A stretch of 64,000 nucleotides of DNA from Epiperipatus broadwayi (Eukaryota; Onychophora; Udeonychophora; Euonychophora; Peripatidae): positions 5,417,717-5,481,716 of the forward strand of contig JAQFVV010000056.1 in the NCBI GenBank assembly GCA_028023455.1. Reading direction: 5' to 3'. This document shows positions 13,262 to 22,979 of this stretch, piece after piece. The notes beneath the pieces were generated by a model. It saw nothing but the letters and a program-made list of their open reading frames with translations, had not been told where the DNA came from and did not search any database. The position numbers and the translations under genes were made by a program. The first letter of the stretch is position 1, and each line of letters starts with the position of its first letter.

Positions 13262-13610
13262 TACAGTCATCATGATTAACATCATTGTCAACTGTTGTCA
13301 TCTATCTTTTCCAATCTCTAGCCTTTCTTCTCCACATCACTCATGCATTCCCTTATTTCAACCATCCATCTCACATGTAGTCTCTTTCTGGGTCTTTTAC
13401 AATATCTTGGAATCCACTTAAAGATTTTAATTGTCCATTTATAATCATCTCTTCTAACAATATTTCTAGACCAACTTCAGTCTCTCAATTTTTTCAACGA
13501 TTTCAATAACACCTGTTTGTTCTCTTACCCGTGTATTTCGTTTCCGATCTCTTCCTGTTACTTCTCTGAGTGGTCTGAAACCTCTATATTGTTCTTCTGT
13601 TAAGTATTGT
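13262..13610 (-). pseudogene. RTE-like LINE 3' end fragment
   Basis: Reverse-strand reading gives the same segment as the 15590 copy: a FRPLREV...RDRKRNTRVREQTGVI-like stretch, the EKIERLK region, then DDYKWTIKIFKWIPRYCKR and PRKR.HVRWM, ending in a GATGATGTTAATCATGATGA tail. Several frameshifts and stops break it. It is the C-terminal linker of ORF2 after the reverse transcriptase domain. Some bases of the last conserved block are deleted relative to 15590. Confidence 0.75.
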
Positions 13611-13784
13611 AAGCATCAATCTTCCAAAAATCCGCCTTATATTTACAAACTGTATAAAAATAAATAAAATCAGTAAATTTTAAATACATGTTTTCAAATA
13701 AGATTATAATTTTCCTGCTTTGTAAGATTTTAAAGAATTTAGTTAAAATTAGTTGAAGTTTCAAACTGGGCCCCTAACAATTGT

Positions 13785-13915
13785 AGAAGATTTAGAAAGA
13801 GACCATATGTGAGATGGTATATTGTAGAGAAGTTACGGATCTGAAAAACTGGGTTAAACGCAGGGAGACTTATCGTGCAGTGCTTAAAGTTGAAATTTTA
13901 ACGTTGATGAATTGA
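13785..13915 (+). pseudogene. Short RTE-like LINE 3' remnant
   Basis: It contains AGAAAGAGACCATATGTGAGATGG, which matches the RKRPHVRW block of the other RTE ends. An interrupted stretch then runs to GTGCAGTGCTTAAAGTTG in place of the usual CAGTGGATTGATAATGG. An internal deletion removes the middle of the block, and the copy is very decayed. Confidence 0.5.
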
Positions 13916-14204
13916 AATTAACATTAGCATGTTTATTGAGACAAATGTGTTCTTTTTATTCAAAACATGATTAAGGAATGTATAAAGTTAAAAATTATAG
14001 TTTCGTTTTAATATTAAATTAAGTATACTTTACGCATGGGTTTTAAATTTAATAATGTTTAAAAAGCTACTGTAATAATATAAAGCCGTATTATGGAGAC
14101 TTTGAAACGTTCAAATAAATAAATCAGTGTCGTAGTTGGTAAAGGATTAACTGATGACGAAATACGCTAATAGTTTTTCTGTCTGCCTATCAAAACGAGG
14201 GGAA

Positions 14205-14301
14205 TGGCTACAACTGTAGCACAGCTTCAGCAATTAAAAAGTCTCAATTGGGAACTTGTCAATGACGATTTAATTTATCCTTTAATTCTTCTAAAAGCCA
14301 A
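14205..14301 (+). CDS. Possible host first coding exon, unrecognised protein
   Basis: An ATG in a good context (GGGGAATGG) opens 33 codons starting MATTVAQLQQLKSLNWELVN before a TGA at 14304. The reading frame could instead leave through a GTGAAT splice donor at 14302. The surrounding 14150-14420 is less AT-rich and has more CpG than its neighbours. I do not recognise the peptide. A 33-codon frame can occur by chance and no acceptor or second exon was found, so this is a weak candidate. Confidence 0.22.
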
Positions 14302-14424
14302 GTGAATCCTAAATACGGGCTTATCAACTCCTGGCCTGCGGCTCTTTTTAAAACACATTACAGTTTATTTGCTAATAGCATTATAGAAAGCGGGGTATCG
14401 GTTTCCACTCAAACAGATTAGTAC

Positions 14425-15585
14425 ACACTTGGAAGCTTAATTTGTGTACACATTTTGAAAAAGGTAGTTTTAAATTTGATATTCAAAACTCCACCAACTG
14501 ATCATAATATAGGTGAACTGGGTCTTCTCTTTTATTTTTGCAAAAAAAAAAAAAACAGAGAGGGTAAAAAGGAAAAGTCAAAGGATGAGATTACCGTTTG
14601 TGAGTAATTAACAGTGCTTTTAAACAAAGATTTAATACCGTAGTAACAGTAATTATTATAATCTTGGAGTAGCAAACTATCGATAGCATTGTAGATATTA
14701 CAAATAGTATTTACACATTTTAATGTGCTATTATTTTCATCCAAATGTCAATAATTATTTTTCATTTCTGCTGCTATTATTATATTGTTAGTATAAAAAA
14801 TATTATTGAATCTTTGTATAATATTAATATAATTTATTCGACCAACTTTATTTGTGAATAACAGGCATTAACCATTATGGAAAAATTTCACTTCATAACC
14901 AGAAATTGTATTTTCCTGCTTCACAATTCTTTTAGAATGCTTTTCTAGCTTCGGTTACAAAATACAATTGGTGGTAGGCAAAATGCTTATATATCGCGGC
15001 TAAAGATAGTGATGTCTGTTGGCTCAGCAACTCTGAGAAGATGAAAAGGCCGCATCATTTTTTTTTTTCATTTATCATTAGCGACATTGACACTCATGAT
15101 TATTGGATTGATTAGTTTGCCATTATTCTTTTTTTGTTTATCGGAAAATTCCATTTTTCTGTATCATGCACAGTGTTCTTTATAAATATAAACGTTCACA
15201 TTCTAAGAAGTGTATATGTGTGTATCAATATTTAAAAATAGGTACGTATTCTTTAGTTATTTAGTTAATCAAAAAACAAAAACAAGCGGTTATTGCTCGG
15301 GTAATCATATGATGTTGAAAGGACCAAAGTGAAAGGTGGAGGTTTGTTCCACTGATCTATCATTATGGACGCGTCAAGTTTCTACTGCACTAAATTGCAC
15401 GTGATTGTTTACATAAACAAATAGTTTATATACTTTAAAAAATATGGGAAAACTCCAAAAAATTACGGATATTTTGAAAGAAGCAGATAAAAAAATAGAA
15501 AAATTATTCTTAATGCAATTATAGTAATATCTAAATAAAAAAGTACCAAATAATTGGAAGAATATAGTAAATAATATTAATATTA
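14425..15585. other. Stretch without recognised gene
   Basis: It is mostly AT-rich with short poly-A/T runs. Bases 14960-15060 and 15280-15370 are slightly richer in G and C, but no reading frame, tRNA or repeat is recognised. Confidence 0.45.
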
Positions 15586-15589
15586 AGAA

Positions 15590-15995
15590 AGATGATATAG
15601 AAGATATTATAGAGCAATACAGAGACTTCAGACCACTCAAAGGAGTATGGAGAGATGTATGTTGGGAGTAACAAGAAGAGATCAAAAACGCAATGTATGG
15701 GTAAGATAACAAACAGGTGTTACTGACCTTATTGAAAAAATTAAAAGATTGAAATGGAGTTGGGCTGTACATATTGCTAGAAGAGATGATAATAAATGGA
15801 CAATTGAAATTTTAAACTGGATTCCAAGAGATTGTAAAAGACCCAGAAAGAGAACCACATGCGAGATGGATGGATGAAATAAGAAAATGTGCAGGAGTGT
15901 TGTGGAGAAGAGAAGCTAATAATCGGAGAAGATGGATTAAACTTGGAGAGACCTTCATCCTGCAGTGGATTGATAATGGTCGATGATGATGATGA
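15590..15995 (+). pseudogene. RTE-like LINE ORF2 C-terminus and 3' end
   Basis: This is the best RTE 3' end in the window. In frame it reads MERCMLGVTRRDQKRNVWVR, a stop, then QTGVTDLIEKIKRLKWSWAV, HIARRDDNKWTIEILNWIPR. After a one-base insertion in the PRKR block it continues MDEIRKCAG, LWRREANNRRRWIKLGETF, ILQWIDNGR and a stop. A GATGATGATGATGG tail follows. This order (TGVTD, LKW.W..H.AR, W.PR, the Arg-rich block and a terminal W) is that of ORF2 in RTE-type endonuclease/reverse-transcriptase LINEs, downstream of the reverse transcriptase. At least one stop and one frameshift make it dead. Confidence 0.85.
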
Positions 15996-16027
15996 TGGTA
16001 GATCTATCAGTCCTCTATATGTTCTGT

Positions 16028-16170
16028 AACTGCTGGCAATTTGGCATAATTGGTAAAGCATCTAAATTGGATTAGGAGATTTCAGGATCGATTCTAGTGC
16101 TTGCAGTTCTGGTGCTCGAATTATGTACTCTCAAAACCATATACCTTTTTTTTTGTACAAAATCTTTAGC
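16028..16170 (+). repeat. tRNA-like SINE head candidate
   Basis: TTGGCATAATTGGTAAAGCA resembles an RNA polymerase III A box, and GGATCGATTCT about 35 bases later resembles a B box. Spacing is tRNA-like. The first tRNA-derived part is recognisable; the rest, to a poly-T stretch near 16150, is not. No target duplication was identified, so the borders are approximate. Confidence 0.45.
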
Positions 16171-16679
16171 ATGATAATTATTATCTGACATGTGGAGAGC
16201 AAATTTTGGAAGGTAACAATCAAAAGAATAAGATGGATATAAAAGTGGTTTTAGCACAATGAATCCCTCGAGAAAGGATCTAAAACAATCTAATGAATAT
16301 GAATTGCCATTATATTTTGAATTTGTAAATTATGAACAAGCATTTGCCCTATAAGCATTTCTATAATGATTAAAGGCTTGAATTATCAAGATATACAAAA
16401 TATTGTCTTATTCTGAAGAATATTTATCAAAATGCAACACTAGTAATTAGATTTCATAAAATCACTAAGATTTAAGCTGGAAAGGATGTAGGATAGGGTG
16501 ACTCCATATCTCCAAAACTTTTTACAGCAGCATTATAAAATATGATCTTGTAGATTGAAAATAAAAGTTATAGTTATTAAAAATACATGAATATTATTGA
16601 GGTCTATTTTTCAGATGATATGGTTGTTTTATAAATAATGCTTCCAGTTTTAGGAAATATTGTAAGAGATATTAAATAA

Positions 16680-17290
16680 AAGTATAAAAAAGTAGGACTA
16701 ACTCTAAAAAAACTAAAGTAATACAGAAGAAAATAAAAATTGATAATCATGAATTAAGAGAAATTAACTATTACAAATTTCATGATCAGATTATATACAG
16801 CATAGTGGATGAAATTAATCATAGAATTAAACCTGAACTTAGTACTAAAAGGAATTATGCCTATATGTTTGAAAAGTAAGCTTTTTAATAGATATATTTT
16901 ACCAGTTGTTGCCTACAGATTTGAGACATGGATGCTTAAGAGAAGAGCAATGCAAAGACTTTAGACTACTCAACAAACTATAAAGAGAAATATGTTGAAA
17001 CAAAAAAATACTGAAAATAAAGGATGAATGAGAGAACAAACAGATATTAGTAATATTATTGAAAAAATTAAGAGACTGAAATGGAGCTAAGCTGAACATA
17101 TTGATAGGTGAAGCTTAAATTGAATTCCAAGACATTTAAAAATCTAAAAAGAGACCACATGTGAGATGGATGAATGAAATAAGATAGTTTTCTTGTGTTC
17201 AATGGAAAAGAGAGGTAATGTATCAGAAAAACTATATAAAACTAGAAGAAATTCCTTTGGTAGTAGATTGATAATGATTGAAAATGATGA
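16680..17290 (+). pseudogene. RTE-like LINE reverse transcriptase C-terminus, heavily broken
   Basis: Reading across frames gives LFNRYILPVVAYRFETWMLK, the conserved segment that ends the RTE reverse transcriptase region. It is followed by the RAMQRL.TTQQ.IKRNML block, REQTDISNIIEKIKRLKWS, the RKRPHVRWMNEIR block and a GATTGATAATG/GATGATGA tail. It extends further 5' than the 15590 copy but has multiple stops and small deletions. The order and content agree with 15590, so both belong to one family. Confidence 0.78.
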
Positions 17291-17519
17291 TGAAAACATT
17301 ATATCAAGAAAGCTATAGTACAAATTTTAATTGTATTTATATAGTGGACCATTTCCATCATCTAGTATAAGTACTGAATGTCTTTTAAAAAAATTTAACT
17401 TTATTTAAATATTCTAAATACATTCAACTGTTAGTAATAGCACATCAAACAGGTTAGTATATGCACAATGTTTCAGGAGGTATTATTCTTCCCTCTTCTT
17501 TGGGTGTTGCTGGCCTGGC

Positions 17520-17615
17520 CAGTGACAGTACTAGCATGGGAACTGAACCTGGACCCTTAGATTCTTGAGTATTGAATTTTAAGGTAATGCTCTAACCAAC
17601 TAAGCCATCCTACCA
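17520..17615 (-). repeat. tRNA-like module in left family 2 arm
   Basis: On the minus strand GGATGGCTTAGTTGGTTAGA resembles a pol III A box. GGTCCAGGTTCAGTTCCC about 40 bases later contains a B box (GGTTCAGTTCC). The same module recurs at 18711-18790, 19350-19500 and 19510-19590 and is adjacent to family 2 tails each time. It is either a tRNA-derived SINE head fused to the element tail or an internal promoter of the element. Confidence 0.55.
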
Positions 17616-17639
17616 AAGGCAATGGGCAGTAAAAATTTC

Positions 17640-18380
17640 ATATATTCATCTATGAAGTGCCTCCTGATTTCTCCACTTTTTTCCAAGAGCAAAGTTAATT
17701 AATGATTTCCATACATCATGCATAGTTCCACTAGGTTGACTTATAGGATTGTTTGTAATTGTCATTTGAGCAGCTTCTTTAAATTTTCTTCTTCTCTGCC
17801 CAATATTTTTGTCTTCTACTTTAGACACATCTTTTCTGTCTTGTGTTCTTGCATGTTCTTTTCAATGGAATGACTGGTCTCACCAATATACATTCTTCCA
17901 TATACATGGTGTTTCATAGATGCAGTTTCCAGCATTTCAAGTTTAGGCTTTGTAGGTGTTAGAATTCCTCTTAGTGTAGTATGGCTCTGGAAAGCTGTTC
18001 TTATTTTATACTGATTGCAGATTGTCCTTCATTTGTCTGCTATTTTTGGTATGTATGGGTACACTACAGTAAATAATTATTTTTTCTTTTGATGATTTTT
18101 TTTGTTGTCTATTTATGGTTTTTTTAATAACAGCTGACGGATAAACATTTTTCATAAGAGTTTGTTCTATATAGATCTTTTCCTTTTTCAATTTGCTAGT
18201 TTTTGAACAAACTTCTTTTGCTCTATTCTATAGTAATAGTATAACTTCATGATTTGCATATCTGGTGTGCTTGGATGTGGTAAACTGTAGTTTTGATTTT
18301 GCCATGAGGGAGTCTTGTCGCAAGAACATCTAAGAATTCCAATTTTTGTTTTTGTTCTGATTCTATTGTGAATTTAATTG
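17640..18380 (-). pseudogene. Penelope-like reverse transcriptase linker and GIY-YIG endonuclease, broken
   Basis: On the minus strand, fragments appear in this order. First is a segment containing MKKEKIYIEQTLMKNVYPSA and RQQKKSSKEKIII, like the thumb/linker after the Penelope reverse transcriptase. Then comes GNCIYETPCIWKNVYW in one frame with ILVRPVIPLKRTCKN in another, matching the IYE.PC...VYIGET...R..EH core of GIY-YIG endonucleases. Last is SKVEDKNIGQRRRKFKEAAQ, ending ...LINFALGKKWRNQEALHR. The Tyr and Gly of the active site are only partly recoverable, and several stops and frameshifts occur. The known role is nicking of target DNA for target-primed reverse transcription. Confidence 0.7.
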
Positions 18381-18399
18381 AAGGAGATATGTTGTTGAT

Positions 18400-18700
18400 G
18401 TGTTTTTAGAAAGACCAGTTGTCCCATTGAAAAGCACTTGCAAAAACACAAACTGATGATTAGACAAGAGAAAACAGATGTGTCTAAGGTTGCAGACCAT
18501 GTTCAATTGGGAAAATACAAAAATATTGGATAGAGAAGAAAATTTAAAGCAGCTGTTCACATGACAATCGTAAACAATCCTATAAGTCAACATAGTGTGA
18601 TTATATATAATGTATACCACTAATCAACTTTGCTCTTAGAAAAAAGTAGAGAAATCAGGAGAAATCTCATAGATAAGTATATAACATTTTTACTGCCTAA
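18400..18700 (+). pseudogene. Inverted second piece of the same Penelope-like GIY-YIG end
   Basis: The plus strand repeats the terminal part of the endonuclease: KTDVSKVADHVQLGKYKNIG, then RRKFKAAVHMTIVNNPIS, then SREIRRNLIDKY. This matches the minus-strand block at 17640-17870, but here keeps SKVADHV..GKY, the typical post-catalytic His segment of Penelope GIY-YIG domains, which the other copy lacks. It therefore belongs to the right-hand inverted arm. Confidence 0.65.
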
Positions 18701-18710
18701 TACCTTTGGC

Positions 18711-18790
18711 AAGATGGTTCAGTTGATTAGAGAATTACCTTAAAATTCAATACTCAAGAATCTAAGGGTCCAGGTTCAATTCCCATGATA
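18711..18790 (+). repeat. tRNA-like module in right family 2 arm
   Basis: GGCAAGATGGTTCAGTTGAT is the A-box part, and GGGTCCAGGTTCAATTCCC holds the B box GGTTCAATTCC. A stem-like TAAAATTCAATACTCAAG segment lies between. It is the inverted partner of the module at 17520-17615. Confidence 0.55.
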
Positions 18791-19219
18791 GTATTGTCAC
18801 TGGTCAGGCCATCAACATCTGAAGAAGAGAAAAATACCTCTTGAAACATTATGCATATACTAATCTATGTGCTATTACAAACAGCTGAATCAATTTGAAA
18901 TATTTAAATAAAGTTACATTTTTCTAAAGACATTCAATACTCATATTAGATGATGGAAATAGTCTAATATATAAATACAACTAAACCACCATCATCACAA
19001 ACCTTCAGAAAGACACCATAAATTTTAATGCTATGATGCAGTTTATTTATAAGAATCATTTGATTTATTTATTAGTTGATTGCTTGCATGGAAATCTTTC
19101 TAATATTTTTGTATTACATTGAAGCAATCATATCATTAGCAACCTATTGTAATGTAACAAAAATAAAATATCACTTTTGGATGATAAAATGAGTAAACAT
19201 AACTATATAGTCTTTTCCT

Positions 19220-19775
19220 AAAGTTTTGTGATGATGGTATTTTAGTTGCATTTATATATTGGACTATTTTCATGATCTAATACTAAGTATTGAATGTCTT
19301 TAGATTAAACTTTATTTAAATTTCCAATTACATTCAACTGTTAATAATAACACACAAGTTAGTATATGTACAACATTTTGAGAGGTATTATTCTTCTCTT
19401 TTTTTCAGGTGTCGGTGGCCTGACCAGTGGTACTACCAGCATTGGGAATCAAACAAGGATGCTTCGATTTTTGAATATTGAATTTTAAGGTAATGCTCTG
19501 ACCAACTTTGGCAGGATGGTTCAGTTAGTTAGAGTGTTACTTTAGAAATTTCAATATTCAAAAATATAAGAGTCCTAGTTTGATCCCCATGCTAGTACTG
19601 TCATTGGTTGGGTCAGCAACACCTAAAAAAAAAAGAGGAGAATACCGCTTGGAATATTGTGCATATATATTAATATGTGTACTATGACTAACAGTTGAAT
19701 GTAATTGAAAAATGTAAATAAAGTTAAATTTTTCTAACTTAACTTTAGATTATGAAAATAGTCCAATATATATAG
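19220..19775. mobile_element. Family 2 element, two arms head to head with no core
   Basis: The left arm 19220 to about 19505 is the family 2 unit on the minus strand: tail TGGACTATTTTCATGATCTA, TTGAATGTC, then the tRNA-like module. The right arm, about 19505-19775, is the same unit on the plus strand, ending TTATGAAAATAGTCCAATAT. The two tRNA-like modules abut. No coding sequence lies between, unlike 17332-19019. The right tail has a small deletion (the ATTCAATACTTA segment). No convincing target duplication was found. Confidence 0.72.
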
Positions 19776-19799
19776 TATATGAATAAGAAATATAAAACA

Positions 19800-21545
19800 C
19801 AATGATGACAGTTAACATAACTGTGAACAGCAAAAAAAATAAATTTAAAATTACATTTACTGTATACTTGCAAAGGTTAAATAATAATTTTACATTAAAT
19901 CAAACTATTTAATGCCACCATGATATAATAGTTAATGTTTCTGCCTCAGTAATATCAATTGAGATTTTGTCTGTACAGTAAATCTTAAAATTCATTGCTG
20001 GTCCTAAGTAATTTTGATAGCATTTTTTTTACGTATCTGCCTTGTAGACAACCTATATAATTATCAAAGTATCTTCAGTAAATGAATACTTAGCTATTAA
20101 TAGCTGAAAACTAAAATCCAGACTAATCTATATTAGTTATATGAATGTTAATGTTATAATTGTAAAATTAAAAATACACTCCATTATGTTGATTACTTGA
20201 AGTCTTGAAATGTTATATTTAGCTTAAAATAAACTATCAATTTCTAAAATATTTAGGCATTTTGACTAATTGTAGTTTTCCATTGTACTTATGCAAACCA
20301 TAACCAAATAATTAAAGCAATCAATATTTTATTTTAGTAGAGTATCTGTAAATAACCTTTAATGAAAACAAGGGTTTAATTCATTCGTGAAAATCATACT
20401 CAAGTTCAACAAAAATATTTTCTTAAAAAGTCTATTACTGTTTATTGCTCCACATGCAAATACAATGAAAATGTGTCTTTACATTTCTAGATTTAGTAGT
20501 ATCAAATATGCTGATCTTTATTATTTTTTCTTTGTGTTTTTAAAATTTTACAGATCAGATTTCAATGACATTTACTGTCTTTAAATTACTTTAACAGAAA
20601 TCCCAGGTTTGATTTCTATTCAATAAATTAAACAAAATAAAAGCTCTATATGCAACTAATTTAAATGAAGCAATTATAGTTTTTATCATAATAAATTCAG
20701 TAAACATTACTCCATTTCAACTTTCACTTTCTCAACCTTATAAACTGTGATGCTAAAAAGATCTAAATAACTGGCAGAGTAGTACCTCACATCTTGATCA
20801 AATATAAACTTATATTATAAATGATTAATCTTGTGTAAGATTTCAGTGTATCTAAAGAGTCCAAGCTTCTTTATGTGAGCAGATGGCAGCAGGCATGAAA
20901 CAGTATTGCCATAAAGTTTCTTGAAATTTTTAAGGTTATGTTTTTTTCAGGAATTAGAATGGCCATACTTGTTTAGAAATAGCTGACAATGGTGGTATGA
21001 AGACAGAGAAATATAGACTGAAAGTTTAAAAGATGACTTTTGCAAAAATTATACAAACCATTCTTAAATGATAAATACTACATGTACATCATGCAAGTAA
21101 GTATTTGTTTGTTTATTTGACATTTTATGATGCAGTTTTAAACTGTTTTTTGTAATAAATATTAATTACTGAAAAACTTTGATTTTTTGTCTAATTGCAT
21201 ATTTCAATTGTATTATTAGCTATGTCTTGCATCTTTCAGTTCTATTCTACTTTTAGCTGTCTTACCAATAAATGTAACTAATATTGAACTTCTTTAGAGC
21301 AACTTTAAAAAAAAATTATGACATATCTGTTTTTCCTATAAAACATCATGCTTAAGTTTATCATGAAATATATTTTTTAGAATATACATTACTGTTCATT
21401 ATTTCACATGGCTTATACAATAAAGATGTATTCAATAACATAAAATTCAGAGAGCTAATAAAAATAGTTTGGTATTAAGATCTTTTGTTGGGTGAAGTTT
21501 TTTAGTGAGTTTATATAACACTAAACAAGGAATATAAGTCCATAA
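19800..21545. other. AT-rich stretch, nothing recognised
   Basis: A faint tRNA-like sequence at 19918-19975 (ATGATATAATAGTTAATG...) may be a SINE relic, but the B box is not clear. The short frame at 20387-20584 has no motif. Confidence 0.45.
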
Positions 21546-21769
21546 ACAAGCTTTGTGATAAATGCTTAGCCAGAGAAATCATTTAAAATATCTCTCTCAG
21601 GAACCCCCTTCCCAAAAAAAAAACTCTGACCATGGTTTTATGCTTTGGCACTCCTCAGAGAGGCACTAGGATAGCTTCAGACACTAGATCTAAAAATACC
21701 AACCCAAAGCCAGCATGAGATGTTTTAAATGATTTCTCTGGCTAAGCATTTATCGCAAAACTTGTTAAG
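21546..21769. mobile_element. Foldback/MITE-like element with 48-bp inverted repeats
   Basis: The arm 21548-21596 (ACAAGCTTTGTGATAAATGC ... AATATCTC) is matched inverted at 21719-21768 (GAGATGTTTTAAATGATTTC ... CTTGTT), with only a few mismatches. The 120-bp centre is less AT-rich than its surroundings and has no ORF. Superfamily is unknown: no TA, TTAA or 8-bp duplication could be fixed. Confidence 0.7.
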
Positions 21770-22851
21770 CAATTGGCAATTGCTCATTGTTTATATCTTA
21801 CAAACTTAAGAGAATGGGGTCATGTGATATATGACTCTATTTTTTATATAAGTCCATATTTCTACTTTAAAAGCTATCAACGTTTTAAAATGGTTTAGCA
21901 TTCTTAAGTTTACAATCATCCAAACTTAAAATTGCTGTAATTTTTTTACCACAGTCTGATAATTGAAATTGTTTTTTTTTGTTTTTTAACATTAATCACA
22001 AACCAAAATATTTACAGGTTGCATTTAAAACAGTAAGAATATTTTATAGATTATCTTTTAAATTAGTAAGAATAGTGTAAGTATCAATATCTGTTAATTC
22101 AAAAACCAAAAGGTGAAGTTCTTGCTTTTAATTAGTTGAACTCCAGTATCAAATTTATATTTCATTTTACCTGAACGAGGAATCTTCAATCTGTTTAGAC
22201 AACCTTAATAAAGGCTGCTATGATGTGATTCACATTTAAAAAATCCACTTAGGTTTGTGCAATATCAAGTTTAAAATTAAATAAATAGGTAGGATGAATA
22301 TATCAGTAAAGATTACGTCTTATGTTTTATTATTCAAAAGATGTTCAAAACATCTTTTTTATTTATTTAAATATCATTACTGCTATAAAAGAAAATGCCA
22401 TCTATGAATTTAATAGAATTATGATATGCTAAACAAAAGATAAAAAATAATCACGTCAGCAAGTGATTGGTTTTAACCTACCAATAATTTTAAGTCTTGT
22501 CAGTTGTTAAATTGCTGCCTTTAAATCTCTATACTGCTTATGAATCTCCACATTTAATTTATTTTCTTGCTAAGCAGAAAATGCTACTTGCTTTAGTTTA
22601 AGCAAGTCATTAATAATAGAATCAGTATCAAAGAACTAGTCTAAATTCTTATTTTTAATGAATCAAGAAATAAACTTGATTACATCTACAATACAACTCC
22701 TAAATTAATTTCAGACCACTGAAACATGACATGTTTGAAAATTAAAATGAGCTATTTTAGTGTTCAGTAGCAATTGAAATTTAATAGGAATAATATTGTT
22801 TCTTAAGAACTAATATTTTTTTTCCATCTATTTGAAATAAACTTTTAAAAT
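21770..22851. other. AT-rich stretch, nothing recognised
   Basis: No reading frame, inverted repeat or tRNA-like box was seen. Confidence 0.45.
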
Positions 22852-22863
22852 AAATCTGCTTTT

Positions 22864-22967
22864 GTCAAGCATTGGTGGTCAAGAGGTCAGCAACGGCTGC
22901 TTTACAAGCAGTTGTCCCGGGTTAGCGGGTTCGCTTCCGGCTGATGCCATGACACATGAGAAGAAAA
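22864..22967 (+). mobile_element. Short tRNA-derived SINE with 12-bp target duplication
   Basis: A 104-bp insertion lies between two copies of AAATCTGCTTTT (22852-22863 and 22968-22979). GCATTGGTGG... can pair its first seven bases with CTGATGC near the 3' end as an acceptor stem. TGGTCAAGAGG fits an A box. GCTGC-TTTACAA-GCAGT is a good anticodon arm with loop bases TAC (valine type). GGTTCGCTTCC is close to a B box. The T arm has a short insertion or rearrangement, so it is not a working tRNA gene. The tail is just GACACATGAGAAGAAAA. Composition is much more GC-rich than the flanks. Confidence 0.75.
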
Positions 22968-22979
22968 AAATCTGCTTTT

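Larger units (their letters stand above)
17332..19019. mobile_element. Family 2 Penelope-like element with inverted terminal repeats
   Basis: Two arms of about 500 bp are inverted copies of each other. The left arm (from 17332, minus strand) and right arm (to 19019, plus strand) share, going inward, the TAGATGATGGAAATAG tail, ACATTCAATACT, TTGAAACATT.TGCATATACT, a tRNA-like head and the end of a GIY-YIG endonuclease region. Inside lies a minus-strand Penelope-like coding remnant. Penelope-like elements are known to carry terminal repeats in either direct or inverted order, and this copy has the inverted order with 3' ends outward. A possible 10-bp target duplication AAATTTTAAT is at 17322-17331 and 19020-19029; it is AT-rich, so weaker than those of family 1. 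Confidence 0.72.

Noticed and set aside
22864-22967. Functional tRNA-Val gene
   Set aside because: The T arm does not pair properly and the sequence is bounded by target duplications, so a SINE fits better.
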